From: Pedobacter sp. Bi126
GTDB taxonomy: Bacteria; Bacteroidota; Bacteroidia; Sphingobacteriales; Sphingobacteriaceae
Length of the DNA: 64,000 bases
Reading direction: 5' to 3'
Assembly (NCBI RefSeq): GCF_918698245.1
Contig: NZ_CAKKMS010000005.1
Location: forward strand, 186,001 to 250,000
Shown: positions 34,301 to 42,500 of the stretch, one piece after another
Layout of the letters: each line of letters starts with the position of its first letter
Position numbering within the stretch: the first letter of the stretch is position 1
The notes under the pieces: generated by a model
Told to the model about the DNA's origin: nothing
What the model saw: the letters and a program-made list of their open reading frames with translations, nothing else
Database searches by the model: none
Translations under genes and position numbers: made by a program

Positions 34301-34569
34301 TTTGTTCTGCCATTAACGGCAATTTCCTGTTGCTTGTAGCCGATGTAGGAAAAAATAAGGATGGCATCAGGTTTTACACTGCTTAAGGCGTAAACACCGC
34401 TGCTGTTGGTAGCGATGTGTAGGTTTGTCCCTTTTACAGTAATGTTTACGGCAGGGAGCGTTTCACCCGTCTTTGCGTCAGAGACCACGCCTTTAATGGC
34501 AATCCCTTGAGCAAAGCTACTAGCGGATAGGATCAACAGCGTGAACATCCAGAATAGCTTTTTTTTCAT
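31360..34569 (-). CDS. SusC/RagA-family TonB-dependent outer-membrane transporter
   Basis: The 1069-residue protein has a signal peptide ending near SSFAQ, a carboxypeptidase-regulatory-like domain (about 22-100) and the SusC-specific box LDEVVVVGFGTKKK. The plug domain contains VTNVLQGLQGISPGLNI, NINIRGYTSINGGSPLIVID and FTVLRDAASAAIYGARAA, and the beta-barrel ends YAFGLNLDF. There is no STN domain, so regulation is not by FecR/anti-sigma contact; the divergent TetR-type gene is the obvious local regulator. It is first in the operon susC-susD-metallophosphoesterase-phosphodiesterase. It should import the product or substrate of those enzymes with TonB energy. Confidence 0.94.
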   Translation of the reverse strand: MKKKLFWMFTLLILSASSFAQGIAIKGVVSDAKTGETLPAVNITVKGTNLHIATNSSGVYALSSVKPDAILIFSYIGYKQQEIAVNGRTKIDVSLSPDFANLDEVVVVGFGTKKKINVAGAIDQISGKQLESRPVTNVLQGLQGISPGLNITYAGGAPGSVPNINIRGYTSINGGSPLIVIDGIPATSNDDMLRLTPSDITSFTVLRDAASAAIYGARAAFGVILITTKQGAAGNNVISYNTFQSWAKPTLLPKPVTDPYIFSRVLETSTDNTPWDYVNYNDEYYRWAKERSDNPSIADTRLNPTDPTKWAYMGSNDWYNYFFNNSSLSKSHTLTFSGGATVNEKPLTYYLSADYSRDNGLNKLTADYWDRYGLRSKVGFSPLSWLKVDNNLNIYQTKRALPNGNITDLYYLMPTDVATNPDGTWANTAAGKLAAKLVDGGNNLQNMFGFQNITSATALFLKGDLQVNADASFKRELWKTHNDSKKYKIGYGPNDIREEGGNGSVTENNGYLYNNAFNIYSTYKKTLGDHFFSAMVGFNSEDYSYSTVNASKDILISSSLPYLSLTSGTATASAGYSAYATNSAFSRLNYTYKNRYILEATGRYDGSSRFPIDRRWGFFPSASLAWITSAEDFFKPLLSTVSTFKLRTSYGDLGNQNVGDFGHIQSLATGTSGYLIGGNGQNQIITGAPGLNVDPQTYTWERVSTLNMGTDIGLLNDKLSFTFDYYIRDTKGMLTAGQELPGVLGTGVPRQNSADLRTKGWELSVTYRDRFDLGSKPFSFDAKVFLADSKAKITKFKNDQKLFSNYREGQVLGEIWGLQNDGVFRSKAEIAALDESALIPWGALSIVEGWPKYVDLDGNKKIEKGLSSNDPKDLKIIGNSSDRYTIGANLNMDWAGFDLSVFLQGVLKRDFYPHHYLFWGPYQQPYANVYPWNLDFYRGAADSPEQRAKHSASYIAAGLADANTDSQYPVLQSWLADANYGSGLDIPQTKYLLNGAYLRIKNVSLGYTLPVQWTKKFHVNRLRVFVTGENLYEFSSIKKFIDPEAVNQGPSAWAYPYQRRYAFGLNLDF

Positions 34570-34674
34570 TTTTCTTAATATTTAGTTGTTTGATTTGGAA
34601 TGATAGGCAATTTCAGCGGCGCTAAATTGAGCATATCATGTTAAAGTTAAGTTAAGACTAAATTAATATATTAA

Positions 34675-34690
34675 TTGAATGTTCATTCAA
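34675..34690. promoter_or_regulatory. TetR-type operator dyad
   Basis: TTGAATGTTCATTCAA has 7-base inverted arms (TTGAATG/CATTCAA) around a two-base centre, the size and form of TetR-family operators. It lies in the 192-base spacer between the divergent susC and TetR-type genes, 87 bases before the regulator start and about 105 before susC, where it could control both. Confidence 0.7.
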
Positions 34691-34704
34691 TCTATTGAAA
34701 AAAA

Positions 34705-34712
34705 TAAATTTG
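34705..34712 (+). promoter_or_regulatory. Candidate -7 element of the TetR-type gene
   Basis: TAAATTTG matches TAnnTTTG and lies 50 bases before the ATG at 34762. No good TTTG is present at the usual distance, but the expected -33 position falls just beside the operator dyad at 34675-34690. Repressor binding there would block transcription, which would fit autoregulation. Confidence 0.45.
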
Positions 34713-34761
34713 CAGAATACAACTACTTTTGATTAGTTTGCCTAATTAAATTAACTGCACG

Positions 34762-35385
34762 ATGGGACGTAAAAGCCTAAAAGAGACAAGGCGATTGGAA
34801 ATTATTAAGGTATTTTACCAAGTGGCGAAGAAAGAGGGTTACGAAAATACCTCTATTGCCAAGATTGCTAAGGTGATGGATATTAACCCAAGCCTTATTA
34901 TTCATTATTTCGAAACCAAAGAAGGACTTACTTATGAACTGATCGATCATATACTCGATCGGTATTTACTGATTTATACGATAAAGAACAAAGGGAAAGC
35001 AAAACTAGACGATTTACAAGCCACTATTGAAATGCTGTTTTCTAAAAAATGGAACCTGCTTTTTGATGATGGATTGTTTTATACCTTTTATGCTTTGGCA
35101 TTCAGGGAGAAAAAGATTAAGTTGAAGTATAAACTTATTTTAGATGCGCTTCGTAATGGTCTTGCCCTGATGATTGAACAGTGCAATGAACAGCAGATCA
35201 CAAATGTGGAGAACCCTCAGGTTACCGCTGATTTTATTTTTGTACTGGTAGATGGTGCTTATTTTTACCTTTCAATGGAAAGCGATAAAAAAGCATATTT
35301 AGATCGTTTAGCCTATTATAAACAAAAGGCATATGATACCCTTTCTATATCACCCCTTAAGGCTGTTTCTGCTCCCGTTTGCTAA
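34762..35385 (+). CDS. TetR-family transcriptional regulator
   Basis: The 207-residue protein starts MGRKSLKETRRLEIIKVFYQVAKKEGYENTSI. It has the TetR helix-turn-helix at about 27-58 (SIAKIAKVMDINPSLIIHYFETKEGLTYELIDHIL). The remainder is an all-helical ligand-binding and dimerisation domain ending with a short serine/proline tail. It is divergent from the SusCD-phosphoesterase operon, with an operator-like dyad in the shared spacer, so it most likely represses susC and itself until a ligand binds. Its 3' end overlaps the convergent small membrane-protein gene by 29 bases. Confidence 0.9.
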   Translation: MGRKSLKETRRLEIIKVFYQVAKKEGYENTSIAKIAKVMDINPSLIIHYFETKEGLTYELIDHILDRYLLIYTIKNKGKAKLDDLQATIEMLFSKKWNLLFDDGLFYTFYALAFREKKIKLKYKLILDALRNGLALMIEQCNEQQITNVENPQVTADFIFVLVDGAYFYLSMESDKKAYLDRLAYYKQKAYDTLSISPLKAVSAPVC

Positions 35386-35617
35386 ACTGCCTGCTTAAAG
35401 CATACAAACCAATAGACATCCAGAGTACATTTGCAGCGGCATTTGGTAGATCGTGGGTGTCTAGCGCCGTTATAGCTAAACATAAACCACCCAGTATGTT
35501 AAGGGCCTGAAAAGAGAGTGAATCGGCACGGATTAATTTCATGCTTAAAAAAAGATAACCCATTGTACAAAATAGCACTCCAGACCACCCGATAATTGAC
35601 ATCACTAAATTCATCAT
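35357..35617 (-). CDS. Small membrane protein, CBU_0592-like
   Basis: The 86-residue protein has three hydrophobic segments (IIGWSGVLFCTMGYLFLSM, FQALNILGGLCLAITAL, AANVLWMSIGLYALSRQF). The pattern of a GW/Y-rich first helix, LNILGG and a final helix resembles the CBU_0592 family of small integral membrane proteins of unknown function. The ATG at 35614 is an alternative start. It converges on the TetR-type gene and overlaps its 3' end, so antisense interference between the two is possible. Confidence 0.65.
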   Translation of the reverse strand: MMNLVMSIIGWSGVLFCTMGYLFLSMKLIRADSLSFQALNILGGLCLAITALDTHDLPNAAANVLWMSIGLYALSRQFSKREQKQP

Positions 35618-35813
35618 GTTGTATTGTTTGCTAGTAAAGCTATGAAATAATGTGATTACATCTATAGGAATCAGCGGGCAAAAAATCGCTTTGGTTTAGA
35701 TTTTTGCAGCCTAAATAATTGCTGAACTAGATTTGTTTGCTGCGTCACATATTTTAAACAGCACTGTGTATTTTAAACACAAACTGTTATATTTAGCTGA
35801 AACAAAAGTAAAT

Positions 35814-36146
35814 ATGGATTTGAACATGGTTACCCTTAACGTGATCAATTACATTAATGATTATGATTATTATAACTCGCTCACAGATTTAAATAGCGAT
35901 ACAAATTCAAAATCTTTTACCAAACTGAACGAAATCAGGGAAAGAAATAAACGTCATATTACAGAGCTTTTTCCGAATGTGAAATTTCGCGATAGTAGAA
36001 ACCAACTACTTGCAGTGGGCAGTTTCAAACATGCGGTTAAAGCGAAGATCGAAACATTATCAAAGAAGGAAATAGAGGATTATCTCGAAATATTTAAAAA
36101 AGATGCTAAAAAAATAGCCAGGTTTTATAGAAGGATCAGGAAATAA
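35814..36146 (+). CDS. Small hypothetical protein, helical and basic at the C-terminus
   Basis: I chose the ATG at 35814 (MDLNMVTLNVINYINDYDYY); the frame stays open to 35733, but the extra part looks non-coding. The 110-residue protein is hydrophilic, with an asparagine- and tyrosine-rich N-terminus, a central HITELFPNVKFRD and a lysine/arginine-rich helical tail (KEIEDYLEIFKKDAKKIARF). No signal peptide, membrane span or known domain is seen. It stands alone between two short genes. It could be a small cytoplasmic or nucleic-acid-associated protein; I do not recognise it. Confidence 0.55.
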   Translation: MDLNMVTLNVINYINDYDYYNSLTDLNSDTNSKSFTKLNEIRERNKRHITELFPNVKFRDSRNQLLAVGSFKHAVKAKIETLSKKEIEDYLEIFKKDAKKIARFYRRIRK

Positions 36147-36273
36147 CTGCGAAAATTCCCTGGTAATGAGGTGATAAACCTGTTTTGGTATTGAACAGGT
36201 TATTTTATATTAACATTAGCGCTGTATTTTTGGTTATCTATATGGTTAGTATAAGTTTTCAATTTTTTGCATC

Positions 36274-36483
36274 ATGACAGCAGCAATCGATTCAATCGAC
36301 AACGACCATCTTCAAGGCGCATGCCCATGTGGTAAGGGTGATAAATCGGATATGGAAAGAATTCCAAGGACATTTATGATGAAAACCCTGTTATTCTGGT
36401 TACCCATGAAACGTTATAGGTGTTACCGCTGCATGCGTAACCGCTGGATACTTGGAAGAAAATCACATCAAATCAGCCGATAA
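36274..36483 (+). CDS. Short Cys-rich hypothetical protein
   Basis: The 69-residue protein contains two cysteine pairs, CPC (17-19) and CYRC (50-53), in a very basic C-terminal half (KRYRCYRCMRNRWIL). The arrangement could form a small zinc ribbon, although the pairs are spaced CxC and CxxC rather than two CxxC knuckles. The central segment FMMKTLLFWLPMKRY is hydrophobic but short. The ATG at 36274 is the only good start. The function is unknown. Existence as a gene is plausible from the composition but not proven. Confidence 0.5.
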   Translation: MTAAIDSIDNDHLQGACPCGKGDKSDMERIPRTFMMKTLLFWLPMKRYRCYRCMRNRWILGRKSHQISR

Positions 36484-36680
36484 AAATCTATTCATGTAAA
36501 ACCAGTATTGCTTTTACTGATTGTTCAGGACCTCAAATAAATGAATTGGTAGCTGGTTTAAATCGTGTTGTAGGTTGAATGATGATTGTTAATAAGGAAA
36601 ATAAGCAAATTATAATAAGAAAAAGGGAACACCTAGTGCAATTGCTTGGTTTTCCCCATTTTCTATACATAATATAAATC

Positions 36681-37775
36681 CTATTGAAAATATTGAGAAA
36701 GATCTGTTAATCTTCCACCTGATACATAAATAGATCTGGTTGGTGTGGTAACTGCTGTTCTGGCATCTGCAATTACAAATAACTTTGATTTTCCTGCCTC
36801 AAAATTTATCCCGTTTTCAGCAAAGGCTGCAGTGATTCTACCCTCATTAGGCTTTAACGTATAACCATTGAGCACTAAAGGCGTACCAGGGGTGTAAGGC
36901 TCGGTATTGGTTCCTTTTTCAACAATATCAAAACTGTAAATATAATTTGGCCCGGGTAAAGGAGGTAGTTCTATCGAATTAAAAGACCCGCTTTTAGGTA
37001 AGGTAAATCTAAGCTCGGGTGTTACTTTGGTTCCGGCAGTTGTATTCGATGCAGTTTTAAGCCTGGTATAGAAAACAAGGTCTACATCAACATTTTTAAA
37101 TTGATTTGGAAATGTAGTTTCAAATTTAGCCGTCAGCATCATGTTAGCAGGATTAACAGGGGGATCAACTTTTACATTATCCACTATTTTAATGCCATCA
37201 AAAAAGAAACCAATATTTTGTTGTGCCGTGGCCGATTCGATTGTCTTGGTTAGGAGAATAGCAGTTTCTCCTTTTTTGCGGACGGTGATTTCTCTTGTGG
37301 TACCTTTATCGATCAGGACGGAAGATAATTTATCTATGGCGCCGTTACCTGAAGAAAATACAGTCCCATCCAACAGGAATTCGAGTTCGCCAGATAGTGC
37401 ATAGCCTTTAAGTCTTAATGAAATGGCGTTGTTATATATTTTGGTCCCATCATAAAACAGGCTAATATTCTGATCGAATGGAGTAGCCATAATGGTTCTG
37501 GTAAGCAATATTTCGGAAGTACCCTTTTTTCTGATTTTTAAAACGGCATTCTGGTCTTTTACGGCAAGCAAGGTTTTTAAACTGATGCCACCTGCGGGCG
37601 GAGTAGCTATTATACTGTCTTTATATAGGTATTCGAGCTCAACACTGGTTGTTCCACTAATACTTAGCTGGATAATTTTAGCTGGTTCTGGTTGAAGAAG
37701 TGCTGCCTTGCGACAAGATAAACTTAAGGTTACAACAGCAAAAAGAAGGAAAAGGGTAAAAATTTTTAGTTTCAT
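36681..37775 (-). CDS. Lipoprotein with a duplicated domain, downstream of the FecR-linked receptor
   Basis: I use the ATG at 37775 (MKLKIFTLFLLFAVVTLSLSC, lipobox SLSC). The 364-residue protein contains two consecutive similar domains of about 78 residues (roughly 39-116 and 122-200). Each ends in a variant of RKKGTSEILLTRTI...QNISLFYDGTKIYNN; the second copy reads RKKGETAILLTKTI...QNIGFFFDGIKIVDN. A third beta domain (about 210-364) follows. No catalytic motif is visible. It is 94 bases behind the beta-helix lipoprotein and is probably the last gene of the sigma-FecR-receptor group. Surface binding of a ligand is a reasonable guess. I do not recognise a named family. Confidence 0.75.
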   Translation of the reverse strand: MKLKIFTLFLLFAVVTLSLSCRKAALLQPEPAKIIQLSISGTTSVELEYLYKDSIIATPPAGGISLKTLLAVKDQNAVLKIRKKGTSEILLTRTIMATPFDQNISLFYDGTKIYNNAISLRLKGYALSGELEFLLDGTVFSSGNGAIDKLSSVLIDKGTTREITVRKKGETAILLTKTIESATAQQNIGFFFDGIKIVDNVKVDPPVNPANMMLTAKFETTFPNQFKNVDVDLVFYTRLKTASNTTAGTKVTPELRFTLPKSGSFNSIELPPLPGPNYIYSFDIVEKGTNTEPYTPGTPLVLNGYTLKPNEGRITAAFAENGINFEAGKSKLFVIADARTAVTTPTRSIYVSGGRLTDLSQYFQ

Positions 37776-37868
37776 ATAAAGGCTCATTATATTTAAAACA
37801 GTTGCCTGTTTTTATAATAAAGAGACCATACCCTAGGGTATAGCCTCTTTGTGTTAAGAGAGAAAAAA

Positions 37869-39170
37869 TTAGAATACTAGTTTAGACCAGCCAGTTGACC
37901 AGGTTGGTAAAGTAACCGTAGCTGGAGAACCTGGCGTGTTGTACCATGGTTGGCTTACACCAAAATAACTTGCGTTGGTTGGGTTAATAACTAATGAGTT
38001 ACCACCACCATCAACGTAAGTGCCAGATGCTGTAGTGATTGCGTTAACGAAACCATGAACAGATGTAGTACTGATGCTTGAAACACCGGCTGGAGCATCT
38101 GCATCAAATGCAATACCGGTGTTGTAACCAGATACAATTACATCGATCAAATCAACTTCCGAACCTCTACGCTCGCGGATACCGTTACGGTAACCTAAAC
38201 CGGCAATACCTGAAGGATTTTCAGTTCCGAATATACTTACGTTAATTAAAGTTGGGTGTGTTTTAGGGGTTAGGCTAAATGTAGCATCTTCTGCAGTCGC
38301 ATTGTTATCAGATTCGATACCGTTTGAATCACTGGCACCGCCGCTTGTACTGTGTGTAGCGTTTTTATCAGCAATGGCTACTGCATCACTTAATGTACCT
38401 GTAAAACCGTTGTCGAAATCAAATTGATCGTCATCAGAAGCTAAAGCAATTAAATTGCTTGCGTTAACTGTACCACCGAAAAATTCGAATCCATCGTCAA
38501 GACCGTAAGAAACCTGTACGTGATCGATAGTAGTACCGTTACCAACACCGCCTAAAGTTAAACCGTTAACCTCAACGTTTGGAGCCAACTGGAAACCAGC
38601 ATACTCAATACGTACATATTGGAAAGTACCACGGTTATCGGCATCGTTAGAACCTCCGTAATGGAATTTAGATTCGTTTGCTAAGCCTTCAATCAGTTTA
38701 TCACCAACGTTGATCGTTGCATTACCTAAAATAATTGTACCACCAAAATCGCCAGGTTTGCCTGTTGTGCTGGCATCACCATCTAAAAGGTAACGGCTGG
38801 TAAATACAATCGGATCAGCAGCTGTACCAACGGCATTAATGGTACCGTCTTTTGCTACAACCAATACACCGTTTTGTACACCAGGCGTATTAACTGATGC
38901 TTTGATATAAGTACCTGCCTGGATGGTTAAAGTTGCACCGTTTCTAACGGTTACTATACCGCTTAATTCATAAACGTTTCCTGCTGTCCAGGTAACAGAG
39001 CTGGTAATGTCTCCGCTAACGGTTACAACCGGTAATGATGATTGTGAATAATCTGCTGCTGAAGTGCTGCGGTTGTTGAATGAAGCTGATCCACCTTCAT
39101 TTTTTTTACAAGCTGTAAAAGAAACAGCAACAATTGATAAAAGACCGATTAAATTTTTGAAATTTTTCAT
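37869..39170 (-). CDS. Parallel beta-helix lipoprotein partnered with the FecR-linked TonB receptor
   Basis: The 433-residue protein has a lipoprotein signal (MKNFKNLIGLLSIVAVSFTAC). Repeating strands typical of right-handed beta-helices follow: NGATLTIQAGTYIKA, GVLVVAKDGTINAVGTAADP, GGTIILGNATINVG, RGTFQYVRIEYAGF, NGTTIDHVQVSYGLDDGFEF and VNASNLIALASDDDQFD. The LTIxxG...GTAxxPIxFT stretch is shared with the lipoprotein at 8790-10049. Related proteins are often labelled as T9SS or hypothetical proteins next to TonB receptors; no T9SS sorting domain is seen here. It lies 378 bases after the receptor stop, separated by a hairpin that may reduce or modulate its transcription. Confidence 0.77.
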   Translation of the reverse strand: MKNFKNLIGLLSIVAVSFTACKKNEGGSASFNNRSTSAADYSQSSLPVVTVSGDITSSVTWTAGNVYELSGIVTVRNGATLTIQAGTYIKASVNTPGVQNGVLVVAKDGTINAVGTAADPIVFTSRYLLDGDASTTGKPGDFGGTIILGNATINVGDKLIEGLANESKFHYGGSNDADNRGTFQYVRIEYAGFQLAPNVEVNGLTLGGVGNGTTIDHVQVSYGLDDGFEFFGGTVNASNLIALASDDDQFDFDNGFTGTLSDAVAIADKNATHSTSGGASDSNGIESDNNATAEDATFSLTPKTHPTLINVSIFGTENPSGIAGLGYRNGIRERRGSEVDLIDVIVSGYNTGIAFDADAPAGVSSISTTSVHGFVNAITTASGTYVDGGGNSLVINPTNASYFGVSQPWYNTPGSPATVTLPTWSTGWSKLVF

Positions 39171-39548
39171 TTTCGTTTTTTGTTTTTCATAGGATCTTAG
39201 GTAGGATCCATGTTTTTTAGGTTGATTTTTTTGTTATTTAGAAGCAGGGGGCAGATAATTCCTACTTTTTTATGGAAATAAATGCCTACATATCACTAAA
39301 TAGGATGTTTTTTATATCTTAGTATTTCTTATAGATAACTAAGCAGATCTGTTAGCTGCCCTTGGCTTTTAACTTAGGTTTTTAAAATATTTCAGGTTTA
39401 TCCTGGATTGGCCGTTCCACTAGAAATGATCGGTTTAAACGAAGGGTTCTGATACAACCTTTCGTTTTTTTATGGCCGTGCAGGAAACTTTGTTCCTCCT
39501 TTCCTTTTTAATGGTGTAAGCTTATTTATACTGTTTTTCATGGTAGTT
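39171..39548. other. Spacer between receptor and lipoprotein genes
   Basis: No coding sequence is supported in these 378 bases. The only clear structure is the hairpin at 39438-39467. A GGATCCT/AGGATC-type short inverted pair occurs at about 39192-39209, just upstream of the lipoprotein start. Confidence 0.5.
39438..39467. terminator. Hairpin behind the receptor gene, terminator or attenuator
   Basis: AACGAAGGGTT (39438-39448) pairs with AACCTTTCGTT (39456-39466) with one G-T pair. The plus strand continues with seven T residues; the minus strand continues with TTTAAACC. It lies about 80 bases after the receptor stop on the minus strand, so it probably lowers read-through into the lipoprotein gene. 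Confidence 0.5.
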
Positions 39549-42500
39549 TTAAAAATTATAGGTAATAGAGGTACTGTAGGTACGGCCGAATTTTTGAGAG
39601 AACAGGACCTGATCGCCATCTTCCAATTTGTTTGTAAAGCCGGGTTTTAAGCGGTTTAAATTACTATAGTCAGCCGTTCCGGGAACGTAATCGGGATTAC
39701 GCTCATAACTTCCTGTATTTCTGAAAATAACCGATGCTTTATTAAGCAGATTGCCCGCATTTACCTTTACCTCGAACCTTCTTTTATAAAATTTATAACT
39801 CACCTGTGCGTCAATCTGGTCTCTCGGGTTTTCGTATTCGATGCGGTTAAGCTCTGCACTAACAAGTGTTGTTTTCCGCCCTGATTTATTGTAGGCAATA
39901 TTAAACCCAAAATGCTCATCCACATACTGTAAACCTGCGTTGATGAGGTAAGGAGATTGCCCGTACATATTTCTTTTTACTTTGGTATTTACAACCATTT
40001 CGTTTCCATCAGGCCCGGCTGCTTTATAAGTACCTACAACATCGGCTTTTTGCAGTGTTAAATTGCCATATAGGGTAAACCGCGATAATAGGGGAGCGCT
40101 GGCAATAAAACCAAGGTTTTTTCTAAGCTCGAATTCTAAACCATAAACCGTCGCCTCGTCGGAGTTTAGGATATAGTAAAAACCACCACCACCATTAGAA
40201 AGACTAAAGGTTACTTCAACAGGCTTATCAAAGCGCTTGTAAAAGGCACTTGCAGAAATGATTTCGCCTAACCCAGGGAACCATTCTACTTTAAAATCGT
40301 AATTTTTAATTTGTGTACTCACTAAACCTTCGTTACCAAACTGTGCATCGAACGAAGGATCGTACCTGAAAAACTGGCTGTTATCCATTAATTCGGGTCT
40401 AATGGTTGTGTTAGAAAAAGCAGCCCTGATATTAATCTGTTTGGTTGGACTATAGGTAAGGTTGGCCGATGGTAACCATCTCCATTTCTTTTCGTATGGC
40501 AAAGCAAAAGAACTTAATCCCCTTACATTAATGTCGTTACGCAGTTCGGTATATTTATAATACTCGGCCCTAACACCCCAAACTAGTCGTAATTTTTCGG
40601 CAAGGCGGTTATCCAGCATCATATAGCCAGCTTGTGTAATACTCTTTCCTTTATAACCGTTTAAGAAATAGTTGTTGATGTAGAAGTTATAGCCATTATT
40701 ACCGATTTTAGCCGGATCAATCATTTGGGCAATCGGGATATACCTTAAACTATCGGCTATTGTCGGGCTTTGCACCAGTGATGCAATTTGCCAGTTTAAT
40801 GATCCTTCTTTATGAATACCAAAATAACCTGTTTTGAAAATGTTATTTAATGGCCCGGTTTTAAATGGGATGCTGGCATCTCCATTCCACGCAAAATGAT
40901 GTTCATTATTACTGTAGTTATGGCGTGATGTGGGTTTGATATAACCTTCGGTTTGTGCACTCGATGCATAAAAATACTCGTAATCATTACCTGCTTTTCT
41001 TAAGTTTTGTGTGGCAATGCCAAGGTCTTTCTCTTTCCGGTCTATAGATGTTCTGGATAAATTCCATTCTAATTTTACCTTTCCAGCCTGGTGCTGACCG
41101 TTCAACTTATTTTGTAACAGATCGGTATAAGTAGGATCATCTGCTTCTACAATCCTGTTGGGCTTTAAGCCTGCAGTAAAGAAAGCCCCACCTTCATCAC
41201 TGTCATAACCAATGGTTCGAACAAGATCGTTATTGTAGATGTGCGTATAGGTATTGCGTAAACTGAACTTGTTCTTGTTCAGCTGTATACCTACATTTAA
41301 CATAGCCCCCAAAGTGGTGTTAAACATATATTTACTGCCGGTATTGGTGGTGTTTGGATTCCAGTCACTTCTGGTTTGCTGATCGATGGTGTTTATATTC
41401 TGCGTATTGCGGTAGTTTAGCGATGCCGTAAAACCCAGTTTTTTGTTATTGGTGGTATCAATCCCGATCAACTTGCCGATAGTAAACTGATAATTTTGCG
41501 ATGGGGCAGTTTTATATTGATACATCGTGAAATTATCGTTTGTAAATTTCTGACTTTGTGCAATCAGTTTCTGCTTATACTGCTCATCTTTAAGGACATT
41601 GTTGGGGGCAATGGTACGGTCGGTATGTTGAAGATCTTCGGGGAATTTTCTCCGGCCATCATCAAAACCGAGGTAATCGTTTTTACCACGTTGATGACTT
41701 AAAAAATCTTTGCCTGTACTTTGGTCGTTGTAAGCAGTACCCGCAGTAAAGCTCATAAAATTTTCAGTGGGGATATCCTTGGTGTTAATCTGGATCAAAC
41801 CACCACCAAAACTGCTGTTCATATCGGGGGTAATCGTTTTACTTACCACTACGTTATCAACCAGGCTCGAGGGGATTAAATCGAAAGAGAAATTTCGGGT
41901 TTGCGCTTCAGTACTCGGCAGGGTAACTCCATCTAACTGGGCCGTATTGTAACGCTCGCCAATACCACGCACAAGTACCAGTTTATTGTCTATCGAGCTT
42001 ACACCGCTGATGCGTTTCAAACTTTCACCGATGTTTTTATCCGGAGTTCTGGTAATCTGCTCGGCGCTAATTCCATTGCTGATTTCGGATGCATTTTTTT
42101 GCCGGGCCAATAAACCCTCAACCGATGCTTTTTTGTAACTGGCCGTTACCACCACTTCCTGAAGGCCTTTTGTATCAGGTTTTAACGAAATGTCTAATGG
42201 TGTGTTTTTGTCAGCCTTTACGTTAACCTCGCTGATGCGCTGGGTAACAAAAGAAATATAGCTTACCTCTATGGTATAAATGCCGGGTTCAACGCTTAAA
42301 GTATAACTTCCATCGCTGGCGGTTTGCGTGGCTTTTCCTGTTTGGATAACCTTAATGGAGGCACCAGGAAGGGTTTCTCCTTTTTCGTCGAATATTTTTC
42401 CCGATATCCGGCCAGGTTTTACAGGATCTGGTAATTTGTAGAGTAGTATGGTATTACTTTCAGCAAATTTATAGGCTACTCTTGTTCCGCTGAGAATTTT

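Noticed and set aside
37869..39170. Pectate lyase or other polysaccharide lyase
   Set aside because: The fold is a beta-helix, but the acidic/arginine catalytic pattern of lyases is not evident and the gene partner is a TonB receptor.
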